Source: Halomontanus rarus (GTDB lineage: Archaea > Halobacteriota > Halobacteria > Halobacteriales > Natrialbaceae). Taken from it: DNA of 64,000 bases. Below are positions 18,162 through 26,507 of this stretch, piece after piece. Location: NCBI RefSeq assembly GCF_017357405.1, contig NZ_CP071597.1, positions 434,001-498,000 of the forward strand. The letters run 5' to 3'. The notes beneath the pieces are model-generated. The model was not told where the DNA came from and did not search any database. It was given only the letters and a program-made list of their open reading frames with translations. Position numbers and translations under genes: made by a program. How positions within the stretch are numbered: the stretch's first letter is position 1; every line of letters starts with the position of its first letter.

Positions 18162-18264
18162 CCGACCCCGACCGCCGGTCTCAGGAACCGACGCCGCCGA
18201 ACGGTTCCCGCCCCCCAAGAACCACCGAACACGTTTATCCGTCTTCTCGCTGAATCTCGAATCG

Positions 18265-20364
18265 ATGGGAAGGTTATCGCAGCTATTCGCACCGGAGACC
18301 GTCGCTGTCGTCGGCGCGACCGACCGCGAGGGGGCCGTCGGCCGGGCGATCCTCGAGAACCTCCGCGACGACTTCGCGGGGGAGGTCGTCCCGATCAACC
18401 CTAACCGCGAGGCGGTGCTGGGGATGACGTGTTATCCCGACGTGGCGAGCGCGCCGTCGGTCGACCTCGGGGTGGTCGTCGTCCCGCCGCCGATCGTCGT
18501 CGATTCGGTCCGCGAACTCGGCGAGGCCGGCGTCACGAACGTCGTCGTCATCACCGCCGGGTTCGGGGAGACCGGCAGCGAAGGTGCCGCGCGCGAACGC
18601 GACCTGCGGAGCGTCGCCGACGAGTTCGGCCTCAACCTCGTCGGACCCAACAGCCTCGGCGTAATGAACACCGCCGTCGACATGAACGCGACCTTCGGTC
18701 CCGAGAACGCACTCGAGGGCTCGGTCTCGTTCATGAGTCAATCGGGCGCGTTCATCACGGCGGTCCTCGACTGGGCCAACGATCAGGGGATCGGGTTCCG
18801 AGACGTCGTTTCCCTCGGAAACAAGACCGTCCTCGACGAGACCGACTTCGTCCGGGAGTGGGGCGACAGCGAGGAGACGGACGTCATCATCGGCTACCTC
18901 GAAGGGATCGACGACGGGCGCGACTTCATCGACACCGCGAGCGAGGTGACCGACGAGACGCCGATCGTCCTCGTGAAGTCTGGCCGGACCGACGCCGGCG
19001 CACAGGCCGCCTCCTCGCACACGGGGGCGATCGCGGGCAGCGAACGCGCCTACGAGACCGGCCTCGAGCAGGCCGGCGTGCTCCGCGCGGCGTCGGTTCA
19101 GGAACTGTTCGACTACGCCCGCGCGCTGTCGGGGCTTCCGGTTCCGGATTCGGACGGCGTCGCGGTCGTCACCAACGCCGGCGGTCCGGGCGTCCTGACG
19201 ACGGACGCGATCGGCGACTCCGGGCTGGATATGGCCTCGTTTACCGACGGGACGATCGACGCGCTCGCCGAGGCGATGCCCGAGGAGGCGAACGTCTACA
19301 ACCCGATCGACGCGATCGGCGACGCCGACGTCGAGCGGTTCGACGAGGCGCTGGACATCGCGCTCTCGGATCCGAACGTCGGCGCGGCAGTGGTCGTCAG
19401 CGCGCCGACGGCCGTGCTCGACTACGCCGACCTCGCCGAGGTGGTCATCGAGCGCACCGCCGAGTACGGCAAGCCCGTCGTCACCAGCATGATGGGCGGC
19501 GCGCGCTCGCGAGCGGCCGAGGAGACCCTCCGCGAGAGTGGCATTCCGAACTACTTCGACCCCGCACGGGCGGTGTCGGGGCTCGACGCGCTCTCGACTT
19601 ACCGCGATATCAGCGAGCGGTCGGTCGGGGAGCCGGTGACCTTCGACGTGGACCGGGAACGCGCTCGCGAGATCTTAGAGCGCGCCCGCGACCGCGACGA
19701 CAACCGACTCGGCGTCGAGTCGATGGATCTCCTCGAGGCTTACGGCATTCCGACACCACACGGCGAGATCGTGGACGATCCGGCGGACGCGAGAGAGATC
19801 GCCGCCGAGATCGACGGCGACGTCGTGATGAAGATCGTCAGCCCGGACATCTCACACAAGTCGGACATCGGTGGCGTCGCCGTCGGCGTGGCCGACGCGG
19901 ACGTCCCGGATACGTTCGAGGATCTGGTCGCCCGCGCCCGAAATTACCAGCCCGACGCGCGGATCCTCGGCGTCCAGGTCCAGGAGATGCTCGACCTCGA
20001 GGCGTCGACGGAGACGATCGTCGGGATGAACCGCGACCCACAGTTCGGCCCGCTGCTGCTGTTCGGACTCGGCGGAATCTTCGTCGAGATTCTCGAGGAC
20101 ACCTCGGTTCGCGTCGCTCCGATCGGCGAGCAGGAGGCCCGCGAGATGGTCGACGAGATTCAGGCGGCGCCGCTGTTGCGCGGCGCTCGCGGTCGTCAGC
20201 CGGCGGACGTCGACGGCGTCGTCGAGACCGTTCAACGACTCTCACAGCTCGTGACCGACTTCCCGGCGATCCTCGAACTCGATATCAACCCGCTGGTCGC
20301 GGGGCCGGAGGGCGTACAGGCGATCGATCTCAGACTGACCGTGGACACGGAGGCGTTAGAATGA
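18265..20364 (+). CDS. acd: acetate--CoA ligase (ADP-forming), fused alpha-beta subunits
   Basis: A 699-residue ADP-forming acetyl-CoA synthetase, which converts acetyl-CoA, ADP and phosphate to acetate, CoA and ATP, the archaeal route of acetate overflow. Order: CoA-binding Rossmann domain (about 1-130), two succinyl-CoA-ligase-like domains (150-460), and an ATP-grasp domain (480-699). The two phospho-relay histidines expected for ACD are present: His252 in SSHTGAIAGS and His531 in DISHKSDIGG. Fusion of alpha and beta parts in this order is typical of haloarchaea. A TATA-like CGTTTATCC lies near -30. The stop overlaps the next gene's ATG. Confidence 0.93.
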   Translation: MGRLSQLFAPETVAVVGATDREGAVGRAILENLRDDFAGEVVPINPNREAVLGMTCYPDVASAPSVDLGVVVVPPPIVVDSVRELGEAGVTNVVVITAGFGETGSEGAARERDLRSVADEFGLNLVGPNSLGVMNTAVDMNATFGPENALEGSVSFMSQSGAFITAVLDWANDQGIGFRDVVSLGNKTVLDETDFVREWGDSEETDVIIGYLEGIDDGRDFIDTASEVTDETPIVLVKSGRTDAGAQAASSHTGAIAGSERAYETGLEQAGVLRAASVQELFDYARALSGLPVPDSDGVAVVTNAGGPGVLTTDAIGDSGLDMASFTDGTIDALAEAMPEEANVYNPIDAIGDADVERFDEALDIALSDPNVGAAVVVSAPTAVLDYADLAEVVIERTAEYGKPVVTSMMGGARSRAAEETLRESGIPNYFDPARAVSGLDALSTYRDISERSVGEPVTFDVDRERAREILERARDRDDNRLGVESMDLLEAYGIPTPHGEIVDDPADAREIAAEIDGDVVMKIVSPDISHKSDIGGVAVGVADADVPDTFEDLVARARNYQPDARILGVQVQEMLDLEASTETIVGMNRDPQFGPLLLFGLGGIFVEILEDTSVRVAPIGEQEAREMVDEIQAAPLLRGARGRQPADVDGVVETVQRLSQLVTDFPAILELDINPLVAGPEGVQAIDLRLTVDTEALE

Positions 20365-21440
20365 CCCAGACTCAGACCCAGACCCAGAACACACTCGTCA
20401 CCTCACTCGAAGAAAGCACCGGCAAGACGGCGATCACGCTCGCGCTCGCACAGGCGGCCCGCGAGGCGGGCGACAGCGTCGGCTACATGAAACCCAAGGG
20501 AACCCGCCTGCAGAGCAACGTCGGGAAGACCTTAGACGAGGATCCGATGCTCGCTCGCGAACTGCTCGACCTCGAGGCCGAGATCCACGACATGGAACCG
20601 GTCGTCTACTCGCCGACGTTCATCGAGCAGGCGATCCGCGGCCGCGAGGACCCCGACGAACTCCGCGGGCGCGTCGAAGACGCCTTCGAGACGCTCGCGG
20701 CCGACCACGATCGGATGCTGCTCGAGGGCGGTGCGCGCCTCGAGATGGGCGGGATCGTCGATCTCACCGACGTCGACGTCGCCGAGTTGCTCGACGCACA
20801 GGCGCTGCTGGTCGCTCCCTACGAGATCCCCGGCGACGTCGACGACGTCCTCGCCGCGGCGGACCTCCTGGGTGACCGGTTCGACGGCGTCCTCTTCAAC
20901 AACGTCTCCGACGCCGCGTACGATCAACTCGAGACGGACGTGGTGCCGTACCTCGAGGGACGCGACGTCCCCGTCCACGGCGTGATCCCGCGCGAGCAGC
21001 GACTGGCGGGGGTCACCGTCGAGGAACTCGCAGAGGAACTCGGCGCGACCGTTCTCGTCGGGGAGGGACTCGACACCTACATCGAGCGTTTCAGCGTCGG
21101 CGCGATGGGTGCCGACAGCGCCCTGCGTCACTTCCGCCGGACGAAAAACGCCGCCGTGATCACGGGCGGCGACCGAGCGGAGATCCACACGGCAGCACTC
21201 GAGGCCCCCGGCGTTCGCTGTCTGTTCCTCACCGGCGGCCACCGGCCGTCGGGGGCGATTCTCGGACAGGCAGCCGAAAAGGGCGTGCCGATCCTGCAGG
21301 TTCAGACGGACACGCTGACGACGGTCGAACGCGCCGAAGACGTCGTTCGGAGCGGACGGACCCGCGACCGCTCGACGGTCGATCGAATGCACTCGCTGTT
21401 GACCGACCACGCCGACGTGGACGCGATTCTCGGTCAGTAG
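20361..21440 (+). CDS. BioD-like P-loop plus DRTGG domain protein (phosphotransacetylase N-terminal-like)
   Basis: A 359-residue protein that matches the N-terminal regulatory part of long phosphotransacetylases without the catalytic Pta domain. It has a BioD/CobQ-like P-loop ATPase domain (the loop TSLEESTGKTAITLAL near residue 12-27, and GGARLEMGGIVDL) and a DRTGG domain from about residue 210 (RFSVGAMGADSALRHFRRT ... ITGGDRAEIHTAAL). The ATG overlaps the ACD stop by four bases, so the two are made together. A sensing or regulatory role for acetate/acetyl-CoA metabolism is inferred from this coupling. Confidence 0.85.
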   Translation: MTQTQTQTQNTLVTSLEESTGKTAITLALAQAAREAGDSVGYMKPKGTRLQSNVGKTLDEDPMLARELLDLEAEIHDMEPVVYSPTFIEQAIRGREDPDELRGRVEDAFETLAADHDRMLLEGGARLEMGGIVDLTDVDVAELLDAQALLVAPYEIPGDVDDVLAAADLLGDRFDGVLFNNVSDAAYDQLETDVVPYLEGRDVPVHGVIPREQRLAGVTVEELAEELGATVLVGEGLDTYIERFSVGAMGADSALRHFRRTKNAAVITGGDRAEIHTAALEAPGVRCLFLTGGHRPSGAILGQAAEKGVPILQVQTDTLTTVERAEDVVRSGRTRDRSTVDRMHSLLTDHADVDAILGQ

Positions 21441-21816
21441 CGTGTCGTGGCGGTCGACGGTTTTGATGTGACGGAGATCCGAACGTCGGACTCCCGAGAT
21501 GGACGCAAACACCGTGAGGGCAATCGCTCAGAAAGTAGCAGCCGTGGGTAGATCGGTCCGGGCAAGGCGACCCACCCAGGACGTGCCGGTTGTCAGAGGC
21601 ACCCCGGCACACGTACGTATATTCTCCGGTTGTATACCCTCATTCGTCGCCGCAATCTCTCATCCACGGGTTATAGTTAATAATGTTTTTGGCCATTTAT
21701 ATACTAGTGCGTGCTCGACGTTGACTGCCGGGCACGGACGGAGAAAACGGCGTATCGCGAGTGGCAATCACCGACTGGCCCCAATATTTATCAAACTGAC
21801 GGGACGAATAAGCGTG
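21441..21816. other. intergenic region with an AT-rich island and two TATA-like elements
   Basis: No convincing gene. An AT-rich island runs from about 21669 to 21706 and ends in TTTATATAC (21696-21704), an almost perfect archaeal TATA box, predicting a transcript from about 21725. A second element, ATATTTATC (21784-21792), sits about 25 bases before the regulator's ATG. The 60-odd bases between the two predicted starts contain no reading frame, so they are either a leader or a small RNA. Confidence 0.5.
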
Positions 21817-22605
21817 ATGGACGATGACGTCGATGTGACGTTACTCTCGGTCCTCACGCGACGCAGATCGCTTCTCGAGCGGCTCGCGGCGAACCCGACC
21901 CGAAAGTGTGACCTCACCGGCGATCTCGACATCTCCCGCTCGACGATCGATCGGGGAATCAGAGAACTCGAGCAACTCGATTTGATCGAACGCGAGGGTC
22001 GAGAGTACCGGACGACCCTCGCCGGCGAACTCGCGCTCGCGGAGTACGACCGTTTCTCCAGTCGCGTGAGCGACGTCGTCGACGCGCGCGACGTCCTCTC
22101 CTCGCTCCCGCCGGAGACGACGATCGATCCGACTTTTCTCGACGGTGCAGACGTCCTCGTCTCGCAGCGACCGGACCCGGAGCGGCCGGCGCGAGAACTC
22201 GAACGACTCGTTACGTCGACCGGCCACCACCGTGGGTTCGGCTCGGCGTTTCTCGACCACCTCGTGACGGTCTACCGGGACGCGATCGTCGACGGCCTCG
22301 AGTGCGAGTTCATCGTGACGTCGGCGGTCCTCGATCGACTGGTGAGCCGCCATCACGAATCCGTCTCGGACGCGTTGTCGACGGGTCGGGTCGAGCTCTG
22401 GGAAGCCGCAGAACGAACCTCGCTTCCGTACTGTCTCGTCGTCGCTCGTGGGGAGCGGAGAACCGTCGCGACGGTCCTCGTCTACGTCGACGAGGGGTTG
22501 AAGGGGATCATTACGAACGACGACCCCGCGGCCGTCGCGTGGGCCGAGTCGAAACTCGACGAGATCTGGGCGGCGGCGACGCCGATTTCGTTCGACGGCG
22601 AGTGA
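21817..22605 (+). CDS. winged-helix transcriptional regulator (TrmB/FilR1-like)
   Basis: A 262-residue transcription factor. Residues 10-65 form a winged helix-turn-helix (RRSLLERLAANPTRKCDL, then DISRSTIDRGIRELEQLDLI as the recognition helix), followed by a domain of about 180 residues that resembles the FilR1 middle domain family of haloarchaeal regulators, probably for ligand binding. The start at 21817 has ATATTTATC near -28, giving a leaderless transcript. It follows the ACD operon and might control it, but proximity is the only evidence. Start alternatives upstream read as noise. Confidence 0.82.
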   Translation: MDDDVDVTLLSVLTRRRSLLERLAANPTRKCDLTGDLDISRSTIDRGIRELEQLDLIEREGREYRTTLAGELALAEYDRFSSRVSDVVDARDVLSSLPPETTIDPTFLDGADVLVSQRPDPERPARELERLVTSTGHHRGFGSAFLDHLVTVYRDAIVDGLECEFIVTSAVLDRLVSRHHESVSDALSTGRVELWEAAERTSLPYCLVVARGERRTVATVLVYVDEGLKGIITNDDPAAVAWAESKLDEIWAAATPISFDGE

Positions 22606-22819
22606 AGCGAGAGTGAGAGAGAATCGGAGTGGAGTAGGCGTAGGAGCGTCAAAGTGTAACGAGGGAACAGTCGAGGTTCGGATCTGGGTGTCAGTCCGTG
22701 CCTCGAGGAACCGTACGCGTCCGGAGAGCGGTCTGTGAAGGGGTTCGTTTCGAATCGGTCGGCCGATCCCCGTCTCCGTCTGACCAACAATTAAGAGCGA
22801 GCCACACATGGGCCATGGT

Positions 22820-23113
22820 ATGGACGACACACCCCAGGAGATCACGTCCCTCGTCGGACGCGAGGTGTACTCGAACAACGGCGTCTTCGTCGGCGAAGTC
22901 GAAGACCTCAGACTCAACGTCGACGGCGAAGCCGTCACCGGGCTCGCGCTCGGAAGCCTGAACACGGAACTGTTCGCCGGCGAAGCCAACGCCGCACGCG
23001 GCGTCATCGTCCCCTACCGCTGGGTCCGAGCCGTCGGTGACGTCATCCTCGTCAACGACGTCGTCGAACGGGTTCGCGATCCGGACGAGGAAGAAGAAGA
23101 GATCATCGCGTAG
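22820..23113 (+). CDS. PRC-barrel domain protein
   Basis: A 97-residue single PRC-barrel protein, a small beta-barrel found in photosystem H subunits, RimM and many archaeal proteins involved in RNA or cell-division processes. The fold is recognised from ITSLVGREVYSNNGVFVGEV and the later VIVPYRWVRAVGDVILV strands. The ATG at 22820 (MDDTPQEI) is preferred to one four codons earlier; CAATTAAG near -27 serves as the TATA element. It ends in an acidic run (DEEEEEIIA). Convergent with the DHH gene, separated by five bases. Confidence 0.85.
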   Translation: MDDTPQEITSLVGREVYSNNGVFVGEVEDLRLNVDGEAVTGLALGSLNTELFAGEANAARGVIVPYRWVRAVGDVILVNDVVERVRDPDEEEEEIIA

Positions 23114-23118
23114 GTTCG

Positions 23119-24567
23119 TCAACTCCCGTTCGACCCTTCGTTGCCTTCGACGCCCATCGCGTCGAACAGGGTCCGCTTGACCGCTTCCTCGGTCAGCTCC
23201 AGCAACGTATCCCGCGTATCGTCGGAGATGTCGATTCCCGTGAAAATTCCCAGCGGAATCTCCGCGCTCGCCTGCGTCGAGTGGCCCGCCGTCTCCCCCA
23301 TCTCACCGTAGGCGTCGCCGAGTACGTTCCCGATGTTCATCCGGATGTCTTTCGAGCGTGCGGCGAGGAAGATCGTTTCCTCGGCGACGCCGAACACCGC
23401 CGTCGTCGTCACCCCCTCGAGATTGAGCAGGTGATTCGCGGCCTGCGAGAGGGCCTCGCGGTCGCGGACATAGCCCGCGTTCGAGACGAGGTGGCTCCCT
23501 TGGACGTCACGATTGGCGATCGCCTCCGCGAGGACGTCGAGCGTCTCGGGGGACATCGACGGCGACTCGACTTGCTCCAGAGTATCGTGATTGGCGAAGG
23601 GGTAGAGATAGGCGGCAGCGGTGAGATCCGCGGGGGTCGTGTCGCGTTTAAAATCCAGCGTCTCCGCGCGAATGCCGTACAGCAACGCGGTGGCGACTTC
23701 CTCGGAGACGTTCATATCGAACTCCTGGATGTACTTCGTGATAATCGTCGATGTCGAAGACATGTTCGGCCGGATGTCGACGAACGTCGGGTCGTACTCC
23801 TCGACCGGTTCGTGGTGGTCGATGATGATATCGACCGGAAGATCCATCTCCGTCGAGGTCGCGTGATCGACGAGCGCGACCGTGTCGTACACCGACGGGT
23901 CCTGCACGTCGCTCCACTGGACGAGTTCGATCCCCAGCAGGTTGACGAACGCGCGGTTCTCCTGATGGCCGATGTCACCGAGGTAGATGACGTCAGACTC
24001 GACGCCGAGATGGTTCGCGATCGCCTGCACGGCCGCCGCGCTGGCGATCGAATCCGGATCCGGACTGTCCTGCGTGACGATCGCCAGCCGTCCGGTCGTC
24101 TCCTCGAGTATCTCGGCGAGTTTCCCGGCGTTGTACTCGAGTTCGCCAGACTCGAGCGCCCGGAGTGCGGAGTCAGCGATCACCGAGGAGGGGTTGATGA
24201 CGATGTCGGCGCCGAGTTCGGAGAGTTCGTCGCCCGAGACGGGGTCGCTGGCCCGGGCGACGACGAACTGGTCGCCGTTGTTCGCGCGGATGTGTTCGAC
24301 GGCTCGCTTGTTGGCCTCGACGTCCGAGGCGAGGATGAGGACGACGCTGCGGCCGGCGACGAGTTCGGCCGCCGTTTCCTCTCTGATGTCGGCCGTGCGT
24401 GCGTCCAAATCCTGGTCGCGAAGCGATTCGACCCGACTCTCGTCGCGGTCGATGATCAATACGTCCTTTCCCTGCTCGACGAGTTCTTCGGCGACAGCGT
24501 AGCCGACGCTGCCGCATCCGAGAATCGCGTAGTCGGATATCGAAGAGATAGTGACCCCCGTACTCAT
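23119..24567 (-). CDS. RCK (TrkA-N) - DHH - DHHA1 phosphoesterase
   Basis: A 482-residue fusion. Residues about 12-130 are a TrkA-N/RCK Rossmann domain (ILGCGSVGYAVAEELVEQG, then LIIDRDESR), which binds NAD or related nucleotides in potassium channel regulation. Residues about 150-320 are a DHH phosphoesterase (VTQDSPDPDSIASA, YLGDIGHQENR, VALVDHATS, IIIDHHEP), and the C-terminus is DHHA1 (TAGHSTQASAEIP). DHH-DHHA1 proteins cleave short nucleic acids or cyclic dinucleotides such as c-di-AMP. The pairing with RCK suggests nucleotide-controlled ion balance, but the substrate is not known. TATA-like GTTAAGTAG lies near -30. Confidence 0.88.
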   Translation of the reverse strand: MSTGVTISSISDYAILGCGSVGYAVAEELVEQGKDVLIIDRDESRVESLRDQDLDARTADIREETAAELVAGRSVVLILASDVEANKRAVEHIRANNGDQFVVARASDPVSGDELSELGADIVINPSSVIADSALRALESGELEYNAGKLAEILEETTGRLAIVTQDSPDPDSIASAAAVQAIANHLGVESDVIYLGDIGHQENRAFVNLLGIELVQWSDVQDPSVYDTVALVDHATSTEMDLPVDIIIDHHEPVEEYDPTFVDIRPNMSSTSTIITKYIQEFDMNVSEEVATALLYGIRAETLDFKRDTTPADLTAAAYLYPFANHDTLEQVESPSMSPETLDVLAEAIANRDVQGSHLVSNAGYVRDREALSQAANHLLNLEGVTTTAVFGVAEETIFLAARSKDIRMNIGNVLGDAYGEMGETAGHSTQASAEIPLGIFTGIDISDDTRDTLLELTEEAVKRTLFDAMGVEGNEGSNGS

Positions 24568-24730
24568 GTTGCCACAGTGGTTGAACCCAGTCTACTTAAC
24601 GCTCCCGAAGACTGTTACGTTTTTGTGTGATTTCGATGAAGACCACGGGACGTGAGAGGTTTGCGCCGGCCTGTCACGACGCCGCCCAAGCAAAACGTAT
24701 TTGAACGTCCCCCCGAAAAATCGGGGTACA

Positions 24731-24804
24731 GGGCCGGTAGCTCAGTTAGGCAGAGCGTCTGACTCTTAATCAGACGGTCGCGTGTTCAAATCGCGCCCGG
24801 CCCG
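24731..24804 (+). tRNA. tRNA-Lys (anticodon CTT)
   Basis: A complete cloverleaf. The acceptor stem pairs GGGCCGG (24731-24737) with CCGGCCC (24797-24803), the discriminator base is G, the anticodon stem TCTGA/TCAGA encloses CTCTTAA with anticodon CTT, and the T arm GCGTG/CGCGC carries the loop TTCAAAT. No intron and no encoded CCA. A six-base hairpin CCCCGA/TCGGGG with an AAAA loop (24711-24726) lies just before the 5' end, and a TATA-like CGTATTTGA is upstream near 24696. Confidence 0.95.
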
Positions 24805-24904
24805 CTTTTGCGACGAGCAATCACGCGAGGAGCAAAGCGGCCAGCGCGATTTGAACGCAGGGAGCAGCTTCACTGCGACCGTGTGTTCAAATCGTGCCCG
24901 GCCC
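24782..24904. repeat. duplicated 3' end of tRNA-Lys (possible att scar) with an internal inverted copy
   Basis: The 22 bases from 24782 to 24803, covering most of the T arm and the 3' acceptor of tRNA-Lys, recur at 24883-24904 with a single C/T difference. Between them, 24844-24858 is an inverted copy of 24782-24796 with one mismatch. Direct repeats of a tRNA 3' end are the usual mark of an integrase attachment site; here only 79 bases separate the copies and no integrase is near, so this looks like a scar or a tRNA-derived repeat. Confidence 0.7.
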
Positions 24905-24965
24905 CGATATTCACGACCTGAGCGCGAGCTAACATTTATTTCCGATTGGTATCTACTTCGAAACG

Positions 24966-25430
24966 ATGTCGACCGAACCTTCCCTCGAAGAGGGAGACGT
25001 GATCGACGTGACGGTGACGAACAGAGACGGTGAGTTCGTCGTCACCCAACCGGATCGGTCGTACGACTTTCTGTTCTCGGCTGTGCCACCGCTCGAGGAC
25101 GTCGAACGCGCGGAGCTCACTGTGACAGTCACCAAAACGTGGTATTCGACGTCGGGATCACTCGAGACACTGACGGTGACGCCTTCGAGCGACGTGTCGA
25201 CGTCCCCCGGAAGCGATCCGCCGGTGGGGAGCGACACCGCTCGAGCGAGTTCTATACAGTCGCGACCGGGCGTCGACGATTCGCTGCGGAGGATCGCCGA
25301 CGACCTCATCGGTGACGAGGGATTAGACGTGACTGACGAAGAGGAGTCGATCGTCGGTGCTGCGAGGCGAAAAGCCAGAAAGCAGGGGCGCGATCCGGCG
25401 ATCGATCCGCGGTTGAACGACCTCGAGTGA
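24966..25430 (+). CDS. hypothetical protein downstream of the tRNA-Lys repeat
   Basis: A 154-residue soluble acidic protein that I do not recognise. The first 75 residues look like beta strands (EEGDVIDVTVTNRDGEFVV, ELTVTVTKTWYSTSGS), then comes a Ser/Pro/Asp linker and a helical C-terminus (DSLRRIADDLIG ... AARRKARKQGRD). A good TATA-like element ACATTTATT lies near -30, which supports both the gene and this ATG. It begins about 60 bases after the duplicated tRNA end, a position often occupied by acquired genes, but base composition is not clearly foreign. Confidence 0.65.
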   Translation: MSTEPSLEEGDVIDVTVTNRDGEFVVTQPDRSYDFLFSAVPPLEDVERAELTVTVTKTWYSTSGSLETLTVTPSSDVSTSPGSDPPVGSDTARASSIQSRPGVDDSLRRIADDLIGDEGLDVTDEEESIVGAARRKARKQGRDPAIDPRLNDLE

Positions 25431-25713
25431 GGGTGGTCTCGGTCTCGATTTGATTTCGATCTCCCCGCCACCGGTCCAGCGGATACACGCCGAACAACCC
25501 ATATTGTCACATACCTCCCCCCATCTACGCGTGGTCCGGATGCCGTCGCCGGTGGCGTCGTCGCATCCGTGAGACTGTCGGTGACGGTCTATTCCGGGAG
25601 ATGGTACTTCGATCGTTCCATGGGCAGGAGCACGCCGACCGCAACACCGCCGGACAGCCTCGAGCAGAGTCGAAAGAGACAGAAAGGAGACAGAAGGTCG
25701 AGAGTCACTCGAG

Positions 25714-25739
25714 GCGTCCGTCCGCGTTCGGACGGACGC
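25714..25739. terminator. perfect 11-bp GC-rich hairpin with CGTT loop
   Basis: The arms GCGTCCGTCCG (25714-25724) and CGGACGGACGC (25729-25739) pair perfectly around a CGTT tetraloop. A short T run (GATTTTGG) follows about a dozen bases later on the + strand. It could end transcription from the upstream 154-aa gene, though it lies nearly 300 bases after that stop; a structured RNA or protein site are alternatives. Confidence 0.4.
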
Positions 25740-25821
25740 TGTCGAGTCGATTTTGGGCGACGTGACGTGCACATTCGTGTGCCCGCCTGAGTGTCCGCAC
25801 CGGCGACCTGTCCGGCGGTTG

Positions 25822-25838
25822 CAAGCACTAGTTGCTTG
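25822..25838. promoter_or_regulatory. inverted repeat CAAGCA-TGCTTG before the low-complexity PRC-like gene
   Basis: CAAGCA (25822-25827) and TGCTTG (25833-25838) flank five bases that include the rare haloarchaeal tetramer CTAG. It lies 28-44 bases before the ATG at 25866, where a TATA element would be expected but is not obvious, so a regulator site is possible. Confidence 0.35.
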
Positions 25839-25865
25839 TGACGTCCGCTTGTGTTATCTGGTGTC

Positions 25866-26507
25866 ATGTGCGCCAACTTCACGGACGACGACGTCGGGAA
25901 GAGTGTCGTAAATGCGAACAACGACGAAATCGGCATCATCGCGGCGGTCGAGCACGGGACGGCACACGTCGAACCGGATCCCGGAGTAACGGACACGATC
26001 AAGGCGAAACTCGGCTGGAAAGACACAGACGACGACACGTACCCACTCCAGGAGGGGTCGGTCGATCACGTGACTGACGATCACGTCCATCTGAAGAGTA
26101 ATCTATCAGGTGGAACCAGAACTGGTACCGACACCGGGACAGGACGGAGTGCCGGTGGCACGACCGGAACCGGAACCGACACTGGAATGGGCGACGACCG
26201 AAGCCGAGACTCGAGACGGACCGACGACGACGAACTCATCGACACCGACATCGGCGACGACGCTGGTGACGACGAGCTGGTCGACCTCGGCGACGACGAT
26301 CGCGGTCGAAACCGGGGCCGTGACACCGGTGTTTCGGACGACCGAGATCGAACTCGAGACCGAGACCGGACTTCGGGACGGACCGACGACGACGACGAAC
26401 TCATCGACACCGACATCGGCGACGACGCTGGCGACGACGAACTGGTCGACCTCGGTGACGACGACCAAGACGACCGTGACGACCGAAACGACGATCGAAC
26501 GCTGTAA
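25866..26507 (+). CDS. PRC-barrel-like protein with a duplicated acidic tail
   Basis: A 213-residue protein. The first 75 residues form a small beta-rich domain (MCANFTDDDVGKSVVNANND, then IIAAVEHGTAHVEPDPGV) similar to haloarchaeal PRC-barrel-like proteins. The rest is a highly charged, Gly/Thr/Arg/Asp-rich tail in which a unit containing DDELIDTDIGDDAGDDELVD occurs twice, offset by 165 bases (55 codons), as though by a recent in-frame tandem duplication. The tail is almost certainly disordered. The start at 25866 is chosen over one five codons upstream because the family begins near MCANF. Role unknown; single gene. Confidence 0.7.
   Translation: MCANFTDDDVGKSVVNANNDEIGIIAAVEHGTAHVEPDPGVTDTIKAKLGWKDTDDDTYPLQEGSVDHVTDDHVHLKSNLSGGTRTGTDTGTGRSAGGTTGTGTDTGMGDDRSRDSRRTDDDELIDTDIGDDAGDDELVDLGDDDRGRNRGRDTGVSDDRDRTRDRDRTSGRTDDDDELIDTDIGDDAGDDELVDLGDDDQDDRDDRNDDRTL
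26225..26466 (+). repeat. two-copy 165-base-offset intragenic repeat
   Basis: Two near-identical segments of about 79 bases, beginning near 26225 and 26388, encode the same acidic block (DELIDTDIGDDAGDDELVDL). They differ mainly at third codon positions, for example GGT/GGC and GAG/GAA, so the protein repeat is preserved while the DNA has drifted. Confidence 0.7.

Larger units (their letters stand above)
25431..25865. other. intergenic region with a perfect 11-bp hairpin and a promoter-side palindrome
   Basis: No supported gene. It holds the hairpin at 25714-25739 and the palindrome at 25822-25838, both described separately; short frames in the region (for example one at 25569-25790) have no family likeness and no promoter. 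Confidence 0.5.

Noticed and set aside
18429..20300. A long + strand frame inside the acetate--CoA ligase gene, read in another phase
   Set aside because: Arg/Gly shadow; only the part after 20361, where this frame becomes the real downstream gene, has family motifs.
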